Assembly: GCA_028284775.1 (NCBI GenBank)
Contig: JANQRB010000183.1
Location: forward strand, 1-36,316
Length of the DNA: 36,316 nucleotides
Reading direction: 5' to 3'
Origin: Candidatus Kapaibacterium sp.
GTDB lineage: Bacteria > Bacteroidota > Ignavibacteria > Kapaibacteriales > UBA7675
Shown here: positions 18,794-26,760 of the stretch, one piece after another
Layout: every line of letters begins with the position of its first letter
How positions within the stretch are numbered: position 1 is the first letter of the stretch
Program-made: the position numbers and the translations under genes
The notes under the pieces: generated by a model
Seen by the model: the letters and a program-made list of their open reading frames with translations, nothing else
What the model was told of the DNA's origin: nothing
The model's database searches: none

Positions 18794-21025
18794 TCAGGCG
18801 CTTTCGGCAGAAGGCCGATCGTCTCCCGGATTAGCGGAAGCATCTTTTGAACCCGTATCGTTTTCGCCCTTTATTTTTTCTTTCGCCGAGATGGAGGTCT
18901 GGAGGGTCTTGGCGAAGGAAGGTTTGCTTTCCTTGGGCAGGTCGCTCTGCGTGCGATTCATGCCATCCTGATCGCCCGGAGTCGTCTCGGCGGCGGTACT
19001 CTCATTCTCGTCCGTGGCAGCGGAATTGACGGTGCGCAGCTTGACAGGCGGCAACTCCGTACCCTCCACAATGGCTTTAAGTTCCACAGCATCAAGTACT
19101 TCCCGTTCGAGCAGCAATTTGGATGATCGGTGCAGCAGCTCCATGTTTTTCCGCAGGAGCTCTTCCGCTTCGTCCATACTCTCCTGAATAATACGACGCA
19201 CTTCCATATCGATAGTCTGGGCGGTTTCTTCGCTGATGTGGCGGGAGTGCGACAGCTCGCGCCCCAGGAAGGGTTCTTCGTCGCCACCGGACAGGTAGAC
19301 CGGACCTATCTTGTCGCTCATGCCCCATTCGCAGACCATTTTGCGCGCCAGGGCCGTCGCGCGCTCAAGATCATTCATTGCGCCGGTGTTGAGTTGTCCG
19401 AAAACGAGTTTCTCGGCAGCCCGCCCGGCGAGCAAGGTCACGATGCGGACATGAACCTTATCCTTCGACATCGTATGCAGCTGCTCGGACGGCAGGTAGG
19501 AGGTCACGCCGAGAGCGCGGCCGCGCGGGATGATAGTCACCTTGTGCACCGGATCGCTGCCGGGAAGCAAAAGGCCCGCCAGCGCGTGCCCCATTTCATG
19601 GTAGGCGGTCGTCTCCTTTTCGTCGTCGGTTATAACCATGCTGCGTCGCTCGACGCCCATCAGAATCTTGTCCTTGGCATCTTCGATCAGCAGCATGTCA
19701 ACACTGCTGCTGTTGCGCCGCGCCGCCAGTAGAGCCGCTTCATTGACGAGATTGGCCAGGTCGGCGCCGGAGAGGCCGGGCGTTCCTTTGGCGATGACTT
19801 CAAGATCGACATCAGCAGCGAGCGGGATGTTGCGCGTGTGAACTTTCAGGATGCCGACGCGGCCGTTGACGTCGGGGCGATCCACCACCACCTGGCGGTC
19901 GAAGCGTCCAGGACGCAGCAGGGCCGGATCGAGAACATCGGGCCGGTTGGTGGCGGCAATGACGATCGTACCGCCGTTTTGCTCGAATCCGTCCATTTCC
20001 ACCAGCAATTGGTTGAGAGTCTGCTCGCGTTCATCGTGGCCGCCGCCCAGGCCGGCGCCGCGATGCCGCCCGACAGCATCGATTTCATCGATAAACACAA
20101 TACAGGGCGAATTTTTCTTGGCCTGCTCGAAGAGATCGCGGACCCGGCTGGCACCGACGCCTACGAACATCTCGACAAAGTCGGCGCCGGAGATGGAGAA
20201 GAAGGGCACATTGGCTTCGCCGGCAACGGCGCGCGCCAGGAGCGTTTTGCCGGTTCCCGGAGGACCGAGCAACAAGACGCCGCGCGGTATCTTGCCGCCC
20301 AGCTTCTGAAATTTGCCGGGGTCGCGCAAAAACTCGATGATTTCTTCCAATTCGTACTTGGCTTCATCGGCGCCGGCCACATCTTCAAAGGTAATCTTCT
20401 TGGAGTTTTCGTTAATGAGCCGGGCGCGGGACTTGCCGAAAGAGAAAATGCCGCGCGAATTGCCGTTCTGCATACGGCGCATCACGATTATATATATGGC
20501 GATGAGCGCTATCCAGGGCAGGACGGAAAAGAACATCCCCCAATAAGCGCCGTCATCGGGCTTGTATTTCCAGGTAACGCCGTTGCTGCGCCACCACTCC
20601 TCCGTCTCGCGGTCAACATAGGTAAGAGGGACGGAAAATTGCGAGATTTCCCGCGGCACATCATTAATAATGACCGACGAAGCCTGACGCAATTTGCCGT
20701 GAAAAACGAAGTTGTTAAGGCCGCCTTGATTTTCAATTACCGCCGATTTAACCTTGCCCTCTTCGACCAGTCGGAAGTACACGTTGTAATCGATTTGGCC
20801 CTGATTCTGTTGCGTGGTCTGGAGAAAAAACCATAAGATGACGCCGCCGCCGATGACAATGATCCACAGAACCGCTGTCCGCATCAGCTTGCTGAAATTG
20901 TTATCGTCATCGTCATTGTTTTCGTTGCGCTTGAAGCCCGAATTGTTGCCGCCGGGGAATTTGTTTTTCGGCGGCTGTGGTCCTTTCCCTTGTTGGTTGG
21001 TATTGTTTTTGTCTTCAAATGCCAT
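18794..21025 (-). CDS. ftsH: ATP-dependent zinc metalloprotease FtsH
   Basis: A 743-residue membrane AAA+ protease that removes misassembled membrane proteins and some regulators. Visible parts: an Asn/Gly/Asp-rich N-terminal tail (1-45), first membrane segment about 50-69, periplasmic domain, second membrane segment about 162-182, Walker A GPPGTGKT (254-261), Walker B FIDEID (311-316), second region of homology ATNRPDVLDPALLRPGRFD (358-376), zinc site HEMGH (476-480) and the third zinc ligand Asp at about 552. All key residues are present. The last 80 residues or so are acidic and low in complexity, longer than in E. coli FtsH. The ATG at 21025 has GGAG at 21035-21038 (9-nt spacing). It is the third gene of the conserved tilS-hpt-ftsH order, 64 bp after hpt. 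Confidence 0.98.
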   Translation of the reverse strand: MAFEDKNNTNQQGKGPQPPKNKFPGGNNSGFKRNENNDDDDNNFSKLMRTAVLWIIVIGGGVILWFFLQTTQQNQGQIDYNVYFRLVEEGKVKSAVIENQGGLNNFVFHGKLRQASSVIINDVPREISQFSVPLTYVDRETEEWWRSNGVTWKYKPDDGAYWGMFFSVLPWIALIAIYIIVMRRMQNGNSRGIFSFGKSRARLINENSKKITFEDVAGADEAKYELEEIIEFLRDPGKFQKLGGKIPRGVLLLGPPGTGKTLLARAVAGEANVPFFSISGADFVEMFVGVGASRVRDLFEQAKKNSPCIVFIDEIDAVGRHRGAGLGGGHDEREQTLNQLLVEMDGFEQNGGTIVIAATNRPDVLDPALLRPGRFDRQVVVDRPDVNGRVGILKVHTRNIPLAADVDLEVIAKGTPGLSGADLANLVNEAALLAARRNSSSVDMLLIEDAKDKILMGVERRSMVITDDEKETTAYHEMGHALAGLLLPGSDPVHKVTIIPRGRALGVTSYLPSEQLHTMSKDKVHVRIVTLLAGRAAEKLVFGQLNTGAMNDLERATALARKMVCEWGMSDKIGPVYLSGGDEEPFLGRELSHSRHISEETAQTIDMEVRRIIQESMDEAEELLRKNMELLHRSSKLLLEREVLDAVELKAIVEGTELPPVKLRTVNSAATDENESTAAETTPGDQDGMNRTQSDLPKESKPSFAKTLQTSISAKEKIKGENDTGSKDASANPGDDRPSAESA

Positions 21026-21089
21026 TACAAAGGTCTCCGATAAAAAAGGGGTCTAGCATATTCGGGACGTCGCTGAGATTAATCTGTAT

Positions 21090-21662
21090 TCATCGGTCAA
21101 GAGCATATACATCGGGAAGGCCGCGTCCTTGTTCCGCAAAATCCATCCCGTAGCCGACAACAAATTTCACGGGAATCTCGAAGCCGACATAGTCAAGAGC
21201 GAGATCCGCGCGGTACACTTCCGGTTTGAACAGGAATGTCGCGATACGGATTGAATTCGGCGAATAGCCGTTTAAACGCTGACTAATTGAAGAAATTGTA
21301 CGACCGCTGTCCACGATATCTTCCACCAAAATAATGTCCCGGCCTTCGAAGGCATTTTTCCTGAAGTCCCGCAGCTTGATCCGTGCGCCGGCGGTCATGG
21401 AATTCCCGTACGAGCTGGCTCGGACAAACTCCAGTTCGCAGGGTATCGTCAGTGACCTCGCGAGATCGGCGGCAAACATTAGGGAGCCTTTCAGGACTGC
21501 CACGAAGAGCGGTTGTTTATCGCAGTAGTCCTGCGAAATGAGCTTACCGAGCTGAGCGACCCGGCGGCTGATTTCGTCCCTGCCGATTAGGCGCCGGAAT
21601 GTCCGGCCATTGACAATGGTTGAAGCCTCGTCGGAATGCGAATCCGCATTGCTGTGCAGCAT
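21090..21662 (-). CDS. hpt: Hypoxanthine phosphoribosyltransferase
   Basis: About 190 residues from the ATG at 21662, the normal length for this family. It shows the early VAVLKGSLMFAADL loop (near residues 54-67) and the PRPP-binding signature ILVEDIVDSGRT (near residues 111-122), then VGYGMDFAEQGRGLPDVY near the end. It transfers phosphoribose from PRPP to hypoxanthine or guanine in purine salvage. The start is uncertain: an earlier ATG at 21698 overlaps the tilS stop by 11 bp and has GGAGG directly against it, with no spacing. The ATG at 21662 has AGGAT about 10 nt upstream and matches the usual protein length better. Translational coupling to tilS is possible in either case. ftsH follows. 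Confidence 0.95.
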   Translation of the reverse strand: MLHSNADSHSDEASTIVNGRTFRRLIGRDEISRRVAQLGKLISQDYCDKQPLFVAVLKGSLMFAADLARSLTIPCELEFVRASSYGNSMTAGARIKLRDFRKNAFEGRDIILVEDIVDSGRTISSISQRLNGYSPNSIRIATFLFKPEVYRADLALDYVGFEIPVKFVVGYGMDFAEQGRGLPDVYALDR

Positions 21663-21687
21663 TGTGTTGTGTGATCCTGTCTGCCGG

Positions 21688-24600
21688 TTAATCGTCATCC
21701 TCCGTGTCGTCGGGACTTTCGTCCTTCTCCACGACATTCGGCCGGAATAGCTCGATACGCAGAGCATTGCGCGATTGTTTGCGCAGTTTGTATTTCTCGC
21801 TCAGTCGCATGCCCAGGACCCAGATGATATCTTCGCTGGTAGCGAGCACTACGACGTGCTGTCTGTCCAGAACCGAAACTTTGCTGTTGGTGAGAAAGTC
21901 GCTGATTTTCATCCTTCCCTTCATACCGAGCGGCTGAAAGGAATCGCCGGCTTTCCAGGTACGCAAGATCATAGTGCGTGGCAGCAGATCGCTATCAAGA
22001 TATTCGACATTGGGGTCGTCTGTCAGTTGAGCTTTGGCCGCCGGCAGTTCTCGCAATTGCAATCTGCGTGCGCCAAAATGGTAATCCTTGGATTTTTCGA
22101 CCTTCATATCCAGATGATAGAACGGCAGCTTCTCGGAGACGATTACGGTATCACGGTCGCGGATTGCGAACAACCGGCCCGAAATATCGACTTTGCTACC
22201 AACCTCGGCGTCGATCAGCTGAATAATGCGGTCCACCATATCGATGGACAAGGGCGGCACCCGGAACTGTTTCTGGATAATCTTCTGTAGCAGCTCGCCC
22301 TGCAGGAAGTTACTGTGGATGCGCAGGGCTGAAATAGCCAGTGCGATGCGGCTGTGCGACTTCGTGCGAACAATGCGTTGCACCGACTTTTCGACCATTT
22401 GCGTGATAGCTCGGTCGGCGCCGCGCAAAAGGCGCGCGGTTCGGTTCAGTACTTCGATAATGGCCGGGTTGAATTGCTCCTGCAGGCGCGGCAGCAGATC
22501 GAGTCTGATCTTGTTGCGCGTGTACAGCATGAGGCTGTTGGAGTCGTCTTCACGCCAGGTCAGGCCGCGGAATTCAGCATAGGCGACCAGATCATCTTTG
22601 CGAATATCGAAGAGGGGGCGTATGACGTTGGCATCTTTGTTGAAGCGACGGCGGACCGGAATGCCGCTCAGGCCGGTCAGCCCGGAGCCGCGAAATAGAT
22701 TGATCAGCATTGTTTCGGCTGTGTCGTCGATAGTGTGCGCTGTCGCCACCTGATTGACCATCGTCTTGCGGGCAACCTGATCCATAAAGCGATAGCGCAT
22801 GTCGCGGGCTGCTGTCTCGATGCTGATTTTTGCGCGCGATGCGTACTCGCGCACCGGCGCCTCGCCGACGTAACAGGGCAGGGCATAGGCGGCTGCCCGC
22901 TCGCGGACAAACTCGGCATCCAGTTGGGCCTGCTTGCCGCGCAGCCGGTGGTTGAAATGGGCGATGTGCAGGCGGTAGTCGTGCACAAAAGCGAGTTCGT
23001 TGATAATATCCAGCATAGCAATCGAATCGACGCCGCCGCTGACGGCGAGAAGGATTTTATCGCCGCGGCTTACCGATAAATCGTCGATGAGAGCTCGCTC
23101 GATACGATCGACCAGCTGTCGGATGTGTAGTGGAGTGTCGGAATGAATGCCGCGGGGCAATAGTTCCAGTGCCTCGATATACTCCTGGCGGCTATTGCGC
23201 TCCGGCTGAAATTTGCTGATGCCGATCTTGGGCATTTCGGGGCGCCTCGGTTCGTCGGCCGCGCGGCGGCCTCCCTTGCCTTTTTTCTGTTTGCCGCCTT
23301 TGCGACCGTCGTCCTTTTTCTTCGATTCGCGGCCTTTGTCAGACTTCCGCCCCTTATTGTCCCTTTTCTTGTTGCCACGATCGGATTCCCTGTCACTGCC
23401 GTCTTTTTTCGCGCCTTTACGCGCTTCCGATTTGGGCGAAGACGGGCCCTGCTGAGCGTCGTTCTCACCGGGTCCGGCATTGCGGGCAGCGCCGGACGAC
23501 TCACGTCGTCGATCGCTTTGCTTCGCTCCTTTTTGCTGACTGCGCCGATCATCGCGTTCTTTACGCTGCGATTGCTGCTGCCGACGGCCGCCGTCGCGCT
23601 CTTGCTCCGCTTCGCGCTGGCGCTGCTGGTCTGACTGCGTATCCTGCTTTTTGGGCGGGCGTTGTTTTTTTTCGTCCTGCCCGCGCTCCTGCCGGGGTGA
23701 TCTGCCGCGCCGGTCATCATGCTCGTGTTCCTGTCGGGAAGATTTGTCGCGCCGATCGTCCTGCCTTTCGCGTCGATCATCCTGCTCGCGTTCTTGCCTG
23801 GACTGTCTGCCGCGTCGATCGTCCTGTTCGCGTTCCTGTCTGGATGCTCGTTGACGCTGCGGCTCCTGACCTTGGTCCTGTCCGGCATCCGGGCCGCGGC
23901 GATTCTCGTGTTCGGCATCCTGTCTGGACGGTCGATGACGTCTGTCATCAGCTTCGCGCGACTGCTTCGCCGATCGCTGTCCGCGCTCATCGCGCCGCTG
24001 ATCGGGTCGGGTGCTTCGCTGTTCGCGATCGCTCGAGTGCGCGCGGGCACGATTATCATCCGGGCGCCGACGTTTGTCGGGGCCGCTGTCCCTGGCACCC
24101 GCCTCGCCATCACCGCGCGAATCTCGCTGCCGTCCTTCACTGCCGCGTCTGCCCGATGCAGGACCAGAAGGACCTGCATCCGCGTGTCGGGGATCGGTGT
24201 ACCAATCGTCTTCCCGTTTCGCCTGCCCGCGGCGATCGTCTCGCAGCCAGTCATAGTCGTTTGACGGCGTCTGGCGCAGCTGAGATCCTGATCCATACCA
24301 GTCATCATACGATGTGTCGGAACCCCGATCGTAGCGATCATCCGAAGCTCTGTCATAACGATCATCAGAAGCTCTATCGTAGCGATCATCCGAACTTCTA
24401 TCGTAGCGATCGTCCGAAGCTCTATCGTAGCGATCTTCGGCGGGGCGCTGTGCCGGAGCGGAGGGTCTGTTGCGTCGTCCCTGCTCGGTCGACGGTCGGC
24501 GCTGTCCTTTACGGGGCGGGGCAGCGGACCGCCGCTGCTTCCGGTCGGTATCGTCATTGCTGTTGGCTTTGGCAGGAGGCACCTTCTCTTCCGGCGGTGC

Positions 24601-25425
24601 TGCTGCTTCCTGGGAATCCGGCAGAGACTCCTTGGCTGAACGCGCCGAGGGGCGCGATCCCGATTTTGGTCTGCCGCGTGAATCGGATCGGGATTCCTTC
24701 GATCTGCCACGCGAGGGCCGAGATTGTTTCGCTTCGTCCGGCGTGCCGGCTTCGGCTGCCGTTGGTCGCTGGGATTGCAGATCGTCCTTTGTTTGGCGCG
24801 CTGCCTTGTTTGCGGTCCGATCGTCGGCCTTGTCCGCGGATTCAGCCTCTGCCGACGCCCGTCTTGAGCTTTTCGATGGGGTGGAGCGGGCCGTTGTGCC
24901 TTTCGACGGGGAAGCCTTTACGCTTTTTTTAGGGGCGGGAGTTTTTCTGACGTTTTCATTCGCCGCCTTCTTTTGGCCGCTGCGGGTCGTCGCCGGCTTT
25001 TTCTCAGTCCCGCCGGCGGCCTCGGAATCCTCCGCCGCTTTCGTTGCCTTGCTCGTCGCCGTACGTGATTTTCCGCTTGTCCGGCCGGGACGCCTGGCCG
25101 TGTCCTTGACACCGGCATCGGCACCCGTTGTTTCAACTACCTTGCTGGCCGCTGATTTGCCAGCCTTTTTCTTGGCTGCCGCGGTTTTGGCGCCGCTTCG
25201 GCTGGGCGCGGCTTCATCTTTCGTCTCGGCAGAATCGACGCCGTTTGCATCTTTTGTGTTACGCGCCGGTGCTTTTTGTCGGCGCCCGGTGCCGGAGCTT
25301 TTTTTCGCGGGAGTCGTTGATTCCAGCACCGTTGTCTCTGGAGCACTGCCCTCTACGGATTCGCCGCTCGCGGTCGTCCGTCCGGAGGCCGGTGCAGATT
25401 TTGCCTTAGTTGTTCGTTTTGCCAT
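21688..25425 (-). CDS. tilS: tRNA(Ile)-lysidine synthase TilS with long disordered N-terminal extension
   Basis: One frame of 1245 residues. The C-terminal 450-500 residues are TilS: the PP-loop SGGVDS (796-801), HFNHRLRGKQAQLDAEFVRE, ATAHTIDDTAETMLINLFRGSG, GIPVRRR, a helical middle domain, and the C-terminal substrate-binding part with GDSFQPLGMKGRMKISDFL. TilS makes lysidine at the wobble C of tRNA-Ile(CAU), an essential step. The first 730 residues or so are low in complexity: Lys/Ala/Thr/Ser-rich (histone H1-like) to about 200, then Arg/Asp/Ser-rich with (DDRYDRAS)n repeats near 330-380, then RQEREQDDRR-type repeats, then a Lys/Gly-rich patch. No stop interrupts the fusion. An internal ATG at 23235 (MPKIGISKFQ) would give a 515-residue TilS of normal size. 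Upstream lies a short ORF; hpt follows directly. Confidence 0.9.
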   Translation of the reverse strand: MAKRTTKAKSAPASGRTTASGESVEGSAPETTVLESTTPAKKSSGTGRRQKAPARNTKDANGVDSAETKDEAAPSRSGAKTAAAKKKAGKSAASKVVETTGADAGVKDTARRPGRTSGKSRTATSKATKAAEDSEAAGGTEKKPATTRSGQKKAANENVRKTPAPKKSVKASPSKGTTARSTPSKSSRRASAEAESADKADDRTANKAARQTKDDLQSQRPTAAEAGTPDEAKQSRPSRGRSKESRSDSRGRPKSGSRPSARSAKESLPDSQEAAAPPEEKVPPAKANSNDDTDRKQRRSAAPPRKGQRRPSTEQGRRNRPSAPAQRPAEDRYDRASDDRYDRSSDDRYDRASDDRYDRASDDRYDRGSDTSYDDWYGSGSQLRQTPSNDYDWLRDDRRGQAKREDDWYTDPRHADAGPSGPASGRRGSEGRQRDSRGDGEAGARDSGPDKRRRPDDNRARAHSSDREQRSTRPDQRRDERGQRSAKQSREADDRRHRPSRQDAEHENRRGPDAGQDQGQEPQRQRASRQEREQDDRRGRQSRQEREQDDRRERQDDRRDKSSRQEHEHDDRRGRSPRQERGQDEKKQRPPKKQDTQSDQQRQREAEQERDGGRRQQQSQRKERDDRRSQQKGAKQSDRRRESSGAARNAGPGENDAQQGPSSPKSEARKGAKKDGSDRESDRGNKKRDNKGRKSDKGRESKKKDDGRKGGKQKKGKGGRRAADEPRRPEMPKIGISKFQPERNSRQEYIEALELLPRGIHSDTPLHIRQLVDRIERALIDDLSVSRGDKILLAVSGGVDSIAMLDIINELAFVHDYRLHIAHFNHRLRGKQAQLDAEFVRERAAAYALPCYVGEAPVREYASRAKISIETAARDMRYRFMDQVARKTMVNQVATAHTIDDTAETMLINLFRGSGLTGLSGIPVRRRFNKDANVIRPLFDIRKDDLVAYAEFRGLTWREDDSNSLMLYTRNKIRLDLLPRLQEQFNPAIIEVLNRTARLLRGADRAITQMVEKSVQRIVRTKSHSRIALAISALRIHSNFLQGELLQKIIQKQFRVPPLSIDMVDRIIQLIDAEVGSKVDISGRLFAIRDRDTVIVSEKLPFYHLDMKVEKSKDYHFGARRLQLRELPAAKAQLTDDPNVEYLDSDLLPRTMILRTWKAGDSFQPLGMKGRMKISDFLTNSKVSVLDRQHVVVLATSEDIIWVLGMRLSEKYKLRKQSRNALRIELFRPNVVEKDESPDDTEDDD
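24312..24431 (-). repeat. 24-bp tandem repeat encoding DDRYDRAS units
   Basis: Four clear 24-bp units start at 24336, 24360, 24384 and 24408 (plus strand beginning GATCATCC or close variants and ending ATCGTAGC or similar), with a decayed unit before them at 24312. They encode the octapeptide DDRYDRAS with variants SS and GS. The near-identity of the units at DNA level shows recent expansion by slippage or recombination within the TilS extension. Confidence 0.9.
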
Positions 25426-25600
25426 ACCGATTCGCGGTATCCATCAATCGTAGTGCAATTGAGAGTTGTAAGGTGTGGCAAGCGTCAATCCGTAACGGGT
25501 ATCGATGTTCACTCCGCCGGAGGATATGTGGGAGACCAAGTGCCGGGCTGATTTCACCGACACGGTCTATTCTTTCTACGCTTGCCGGGGGCGAAAGCAT
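25406..25600 (-). CDS. Possible small upstream ORF (64 codons) overlapping the tilS start
   Basis: The ATG at 25600 is preceded by GGGAGGCGGAG, the strongest Shine-Dalgarno on this part of the minus strand. The frame runs 64 codons (MLSPPASVERIDRVGEISPA at the start, ending NRYGKTNN) and stops at 25406, 20 bp past the tilS ATG at 25425. The tilS start itself has no visible ribosome binding site. This suggests either a leader whose translation feeds tilS or a small unrecognised protein. I recognise no family. It may also be chance, since the frame partly overlaps a region that would be intergenic. Confidence 0.35.
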   Translation of the reverse strand: MLSPPASVERIDRVGEISPALGLPHILRRSEHRYPLRIDACHTLQLSIALRLMDTANRYGKTNN

Positions 25601-25634
25601 CTCCGCCTCCCTTGCAGGCCGGTCCTCCCGGGCT

Positions 25635-26648
25635 CTAGGCCATAGCCAGGACGGACTCGCGTGCCTGTTGTTCGTGTTCATAGGCCGCCAGAAATACCTG
25701 AAATTGACGCAGGCGTTCCTCGATGGCGTCGAAACTGTCATAGTGAACCAAATCGCCGCGGGCTGTCGAAGCGCAGTGCAGACCTTTTAAGTATCCGCTA
25801 TAGAATTTGCGAAACTCGCGAATGCCGCGCTGATAGCCTTTGAGCTCGAGCGAAAGCCGCAGATGATCGATCAGCGTCTCGATCCGTTCTTCGGCCGATG
25901 GCGGCTCTTCGTGAACGCCGCTGCTCAAATACGATTTGATCTGCCGGAAAATGAAAGGATTGGAAATGGCGCCGCGACCAACCATTACGGCATCACAGCC
26001 TGTTTCCTCAAAGGCGCGTCGGGCATCTTCCGGCGTCTTGATGTCGCCGTTCAGAATCACCGGCATAGACACGGCCGCCTTCACTTTGCTGATCCATTCC
26101 CAATTTGCATCGCCATTATGACCCATTTCGCGAGTGCGGCAATGAATGCACAGTGCCGCTATCCCCGCGTCTTCCAGACGTTGCGCCAGCTCTACGATCA
26201 CGATGGAATTTTTGTCCCAGCCGAGTCGGGTTTTGAGCGTCACCGGCAGGTCGACGGCTTCGACCAGCGCTTTGGCCATTGCGACCATTTGCGGCGGGTC
26301 TTTAAGGAGTGCCGCGCCGGCATTGCGAGCGACGACATTTTTGACCCAACAGCCGCAATTGATGTCCAGAAAATCCGGGGCGGCCTGCTCCGCAAGAACG
26401 GCGGCCTCGACCATCGTTGGAATATGACCGCCAAAGATCTGAATCGCGACCGGTCGTTCTTCGTCGGTAATCAGCAGCTTATCGAGTGAACGACGGGCGT
26501 CGCGGATCAGTCCTTCCGATGAGATAAACTCCGTATAGACAATATCAGCCCCGAGACGCTTGCAAATCAAGCGAAAGGCAGGGTCTGTCACATCTTCCAT
26601 CGGAGCGAGCAATACGCCCTGTTCAACCGTAAGGGGACCGATTTTCAT
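25635..26648 (-). CDS. dusB: tRNA-dihydrouridine synthase (DusB type)
   Basis: A 337-residue FMN-dependent TIM-barrel enzyme that reduces specific uridines in the tRNA D-loop. It starts with VLLAPMEDVTDPAFR, the FMN-phosphate side has NGDIKTPEDA and AVMVGRGAISNPFIF, and the active-site loop reads LDINCGCWVKNVVARNAGAALL near residues 93-114. The Cys before the usual Pro is present; the Pro is replaced by Trp, so the common GCP reads GCW. LKTRLGWD and IHCRTREMGHNG also fit the family. The ATG at 26648 lacks a clear Shine-Dalgarno. It is placed 112 bp after the ABC-F gene and just before the tilS region, so several RNA-modification and translation genes run together. Confidence 0.95.
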   Translation of the reverse strand: MKIGPLTVEQGVLLAPMEDVTDPAFRLICKRLGADIVYTEFISSEGLIRDARRSLDKLLITDEERPVAIQIFGGHIPTMVEAAVLAEQAAPDFLDINCGCWVKNVVARNAGAALLKDPPQMVAMAKALVEAVDLPVTLKTRLGWDKNSIVIVELAQRLEDAGIAALCIHCRTREMGHNGDANWEWISKVKAAVSMPVILNGDIKTPEDARRAFEETGCDAVMVGRGAISNPFIFRQIKSYLSSGVHEEPPSAEERIETLIDHLRLSLELKGYQRGIREFRKFYSGYLKGLHCASTARGDLVHYDSFDAIEERLRQFQVFLAAYEHEQQARESVLAMA

Positions 26649-26726
26649 GCCGTAGGATCAGTTCAATACGTGCCGGCCTTCAGACAATGGCCCGGCGCAA
26701 TCATCTACCTAGAGCGATAAGTTACG

Positions 26727-26752
26727 AAATTTGCAGCAGGCGGGAAATTTCT
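26727..26752 (-). terminator. Weak hairpin after the ABC-F gene
   Basis: GAAATTT (26727-26733) pairs with AAATTTC (26746-26752) around a GC-rich 12-nt loop, 8 bp after the ABC-F stop on the minus strand. The stem is AT-rich and no T run follows, so this could equally be a pause or processing site. Confidence 0.25.
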
Positions 26753-26760
26753 TTCAGGGA

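Noticed and set aside
19838..20836. Plus-strand frame of 332 codons opposite ftsH
   Set aside because: FtsH is certain in the opposite strand; the antisense frame has no recognisable sequence and arises from codon bias.
23070..24710. Long minus-strand frame of 546 codons in another phase of the tilS extension
   Set aside because: It is a shadow of a low-complexity GC-rich coding region; composition is Arg/Asp/Ala noise, with no domain, and the TilS frame continues past it.
23697..24932. Plus-strand frame of 411 codons opposite the tilS extension
   Set aside because: Antisense of repeats rich in GAT/CGC codons; Arg/Val/Pro/Cys-rich with no family likeness.
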